This document shows positions 5,000 to 5,455 of a stretch of DNA of 5,455 bases, one piece after another; positions within the stretch are counted from its first letter, which is position 1, and the number at the start of each line of letters is the position of its first letter. Source of the DNA: Hyphomicrobiales bacterium. GTDB taxonomy: Bacteria; Pseudomonadota; Alphaproteobacteria; Rhizobiales; Xanthobacteraceae. The position numbers were made by a program, and so were the translations under genes. The notes under the pieces are model-generated. The model was not told where the DNA came from and made no database searches. It saw nothing but the letters and a program-made list of their open reading frames with translations. The stretch covers positions 1-5,455 of the forward strand of contig JACQTM010000140.1 in NCBI GenBank assembly GCA_016210825.1, in the 5' to 3' direction.

Positions 5000-5088
5000 C
5001 CTTCGCCTGCTCCGCAGGCTTCGGCTCGGCAAGCCAGTAGAGATGGCGAAGGCTGCCGCGCCGAAGTTGCGAAGCAACGTAGGCGGGC
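5000..5088 (-). repeat. REP-like repeat, inverted copy R3 after tRNA-Tyr
   Basis: This is R2's layout turned around: part B complement (5000-5054) then part A complement (5055-5088). Part B has the core on the complement (GCTTCGGC...GGCAAGCC, 5018-5035), outer arms CCTTCGC (5000-5006) and GCGAAGG (5046-5052), and in place of the 3-nt ACC of R1/R2 a hairpin GCCTGC-TCC-GCAGGC (5005-5019). Part A is an imperfect stem (GCCGCGCC at 5055-5062 with GGCGGGC at 5082-5088) around GTTGC-GAA-GCAAC (5066-5078). It begins right after the encoded CCA of tRNA-Tyr and ends 12 nt before the GIY-YIG start. Confidence 0.85.
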
Positions 5089-5100
5089 TAAAGTTGCGAA

Positions 5101-5340
5101 ATGAAATTCGTTTATATCCTTCGGAGCGCAGGAGCCGGTGATCATTACTATGTTGGGGTTACCGGCGATGTCGAGGATCGCCTAAAGCGACATAATTCCG
5201 GGGCCGTCCCCCACACAGCAAAATGGGCACCATGGCGGCTGAAGACCTACATTGCATTTTCAGATGAATCGCGGGCAATTGCTTTTGAGAGGTATCTGAA
5301 ATCGGGTTCAGGTCGCGCGTTTGCCAGAAAGCGGTTGTAG
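5101..5340 (+). CDS. Small GIY-YIG nuclease-family protein (UPF0213/YhbQ-like)
   Basis: A 79-residue stand-alone GIY-YIG domain, the normal size for this group. In the first strand VYIL (4-7) takes the place of GIY, and HYYVG (15-19) that of YIG. R27 in DRLKRHN (26-32) is the expected catalytic arginine, with H31 and N32 after it; E63 in AFERYLKSGSG (61-71) is the expected metal-binding glutamate. All key residues are present, so it is probably active on DNA; related small proteins are thought to act in DNA repair or on branched DNA, but the natural substrate is not settled. An in-frame TAA at 5089-5091 fixes ATG 5101 as the first possible start; no good ribosome binding site is visible, the space being filled by repeat R3. 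It is a protein gene between two tRNA genes, with copies of the same repeat on both sides. It has no targeting domain, so homing activity is not implied. Confidence 0.9.
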   Translation: MKFVYILRSAGAGDHYYVGVTGDVEDRLKRHNSGAVPHTAKWAPWRLKTYIAFSDESRAIAFERYLKSGSGRAFARKRL

Positions 5341-5348
5341 ACCTACTG

Positions 5349-5400
5349 CCAGCCTTCGCCTGCTCCGCAGGCTTCGGTTGGCAAGCCGACGAGTGCGAAA
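5349..5400 (-). repeat. REP-like repeat, half copy R4 (part B only) after the nuclease gene
   Basis: Positions 5349-5387 repeat 4996-5035 in the same direction: 5353-5377 is identical to 5000-5024 (25 bp), the flanking CCA is also shared, and after a small length difference GGCAAGCC returns (5380-5387). It has the same GCCTGC-TCC-GCAGGC hairpin (5358-5372). Past 5387 similarity fades (GTGCGAAAGC near 5393-5402 may be a decayed closing arm), and no part A follows. It begins 9 nt after the nuclease stop codon. Confidence 0.82.
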
Positions 5401-5431
5401 GCGGCCTTCCTGGATGCGACGATGCGAGTTT

Positions 5432-5455
5432 GCGGGTGTAGCTCAATGGTAGAGC
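5432..5455 (+). tRNA. Probable tRNA-Gly, 5' 24 nt only (cut by window edge)
   Basis: GCGGGTG followed by TA and the D arm GCTC-AATGGTA-GAGC is the beginning of a cloverleaf. The anticodon lies outside the window. I read it as glycine, probably UCC, because this 5' sequence is typical of alphaproteobacterial tRNA-Gly and because tRNA-Gly follows tRNA-Tyr in many proteobacterial tufB-linked tRNA clusters. The tRNA identity of the sequence is nearly certain; the isotype is inference. Confidence 0.8.

Noticed and set aside
4753..5088. Repeat cluster as a CRISPR array
   Set aside because: The copies are palindromic, differ in orientation and content, contain a tRNA between them and lack regular unique spacers; no cas genes are present.
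4920..5141. Plus-strand reading frame beginning MPEWLKGTDCKSVGYAYVGS
   Set aside because: It is the translation of tRNA-Tyr followed by repeat R3; a common annotation artefact.
4849..5145. Minus-strand 98-residue reading frame with WWRGLDSNQRRRSQRIYSP
   Set aside because: It is antisense to tRNA-Tyr and the palindromic repeats, another familiar false gene, with no family similarity outside such artefacts.

Overview
The window looks like chromosomal DNA of a GC-rich alphaproteobacterium, most likely from the order Hyphomicrobiales (Bradyrhizobium/Rhodopseudomonas/Pseudolabrys-like). The clues are high GC third positions, a TctC/Bug solute-binding protein, an SPW-repeat protein, an rlmB-type methyltransferase next to tRNA-Tyr and tRNA-Gly, and REP-like palindromic repeats. 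The genus is inference and cannot be fixed from 5.4 kb without a search.

Left block (1-2332, all on the minus strand, transcribed leftwards): an SPW-repeat membrane protein, then a tripartite-tricarboxylate-type (Bug/TctC) periplasmic binding protein, then a Tat-exported metallo-beta-lactamase-fold hydrolase whose C-terminus runs off the window. The last two are 95 nt apart and may be co-transcribed. Both products appear to be exported, which fits uptake and turnover of an organic acid or ester, but the substrate cannot be read from the sequence.

Middle block (2333-3778): a divergent intergenic region holding a nested inverted repeat, a 13-bp tandem repeat and a candidate 28-residue membrane microprotein; then tRNA-Thr(UGU) on the minus strand; then two adjacent plus-strand genes for small secreted proline-rich proteins of unknown function, 31 nt apart.

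Right block (3779-5455): rlmB (23S rRNA 2'-O-methyltransferase) on the minus strand, convergent with the second secreted-protein gene, and a stable-RNA unit on the plus strand: tRNA-Tyr(GUA), a small GIY-YIG nuclease, and the first 24 nt of a probable tRNA-Gly. Overlapping divergent promoter-like sequences at 4706-4748 could drive both rlmB and the tRNA unit. Four copies of one two-part palindromic repeat fill the spaces: two tandem copies before tRNA-Tyr, one inverted copy right after it, and one half-copy after the nuclease gene.

The part most worth a second look is this tRNA/repeat/nuclease locus. The repeats abut both ends of tRNA-Tyr without a spacer, leader and trailer can pair with each other, one stem shows a compensatory base change, and the GIY-YIG gene sits between near-identical direct copies of the repeat. 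This resembles in layout the REP/RAYT arrangement, but with a GIY-YIG nuclease in place of the HUH transposase. That mechanistic reading is a hypothesis. The rest of the window is ordinary chromosomal content.
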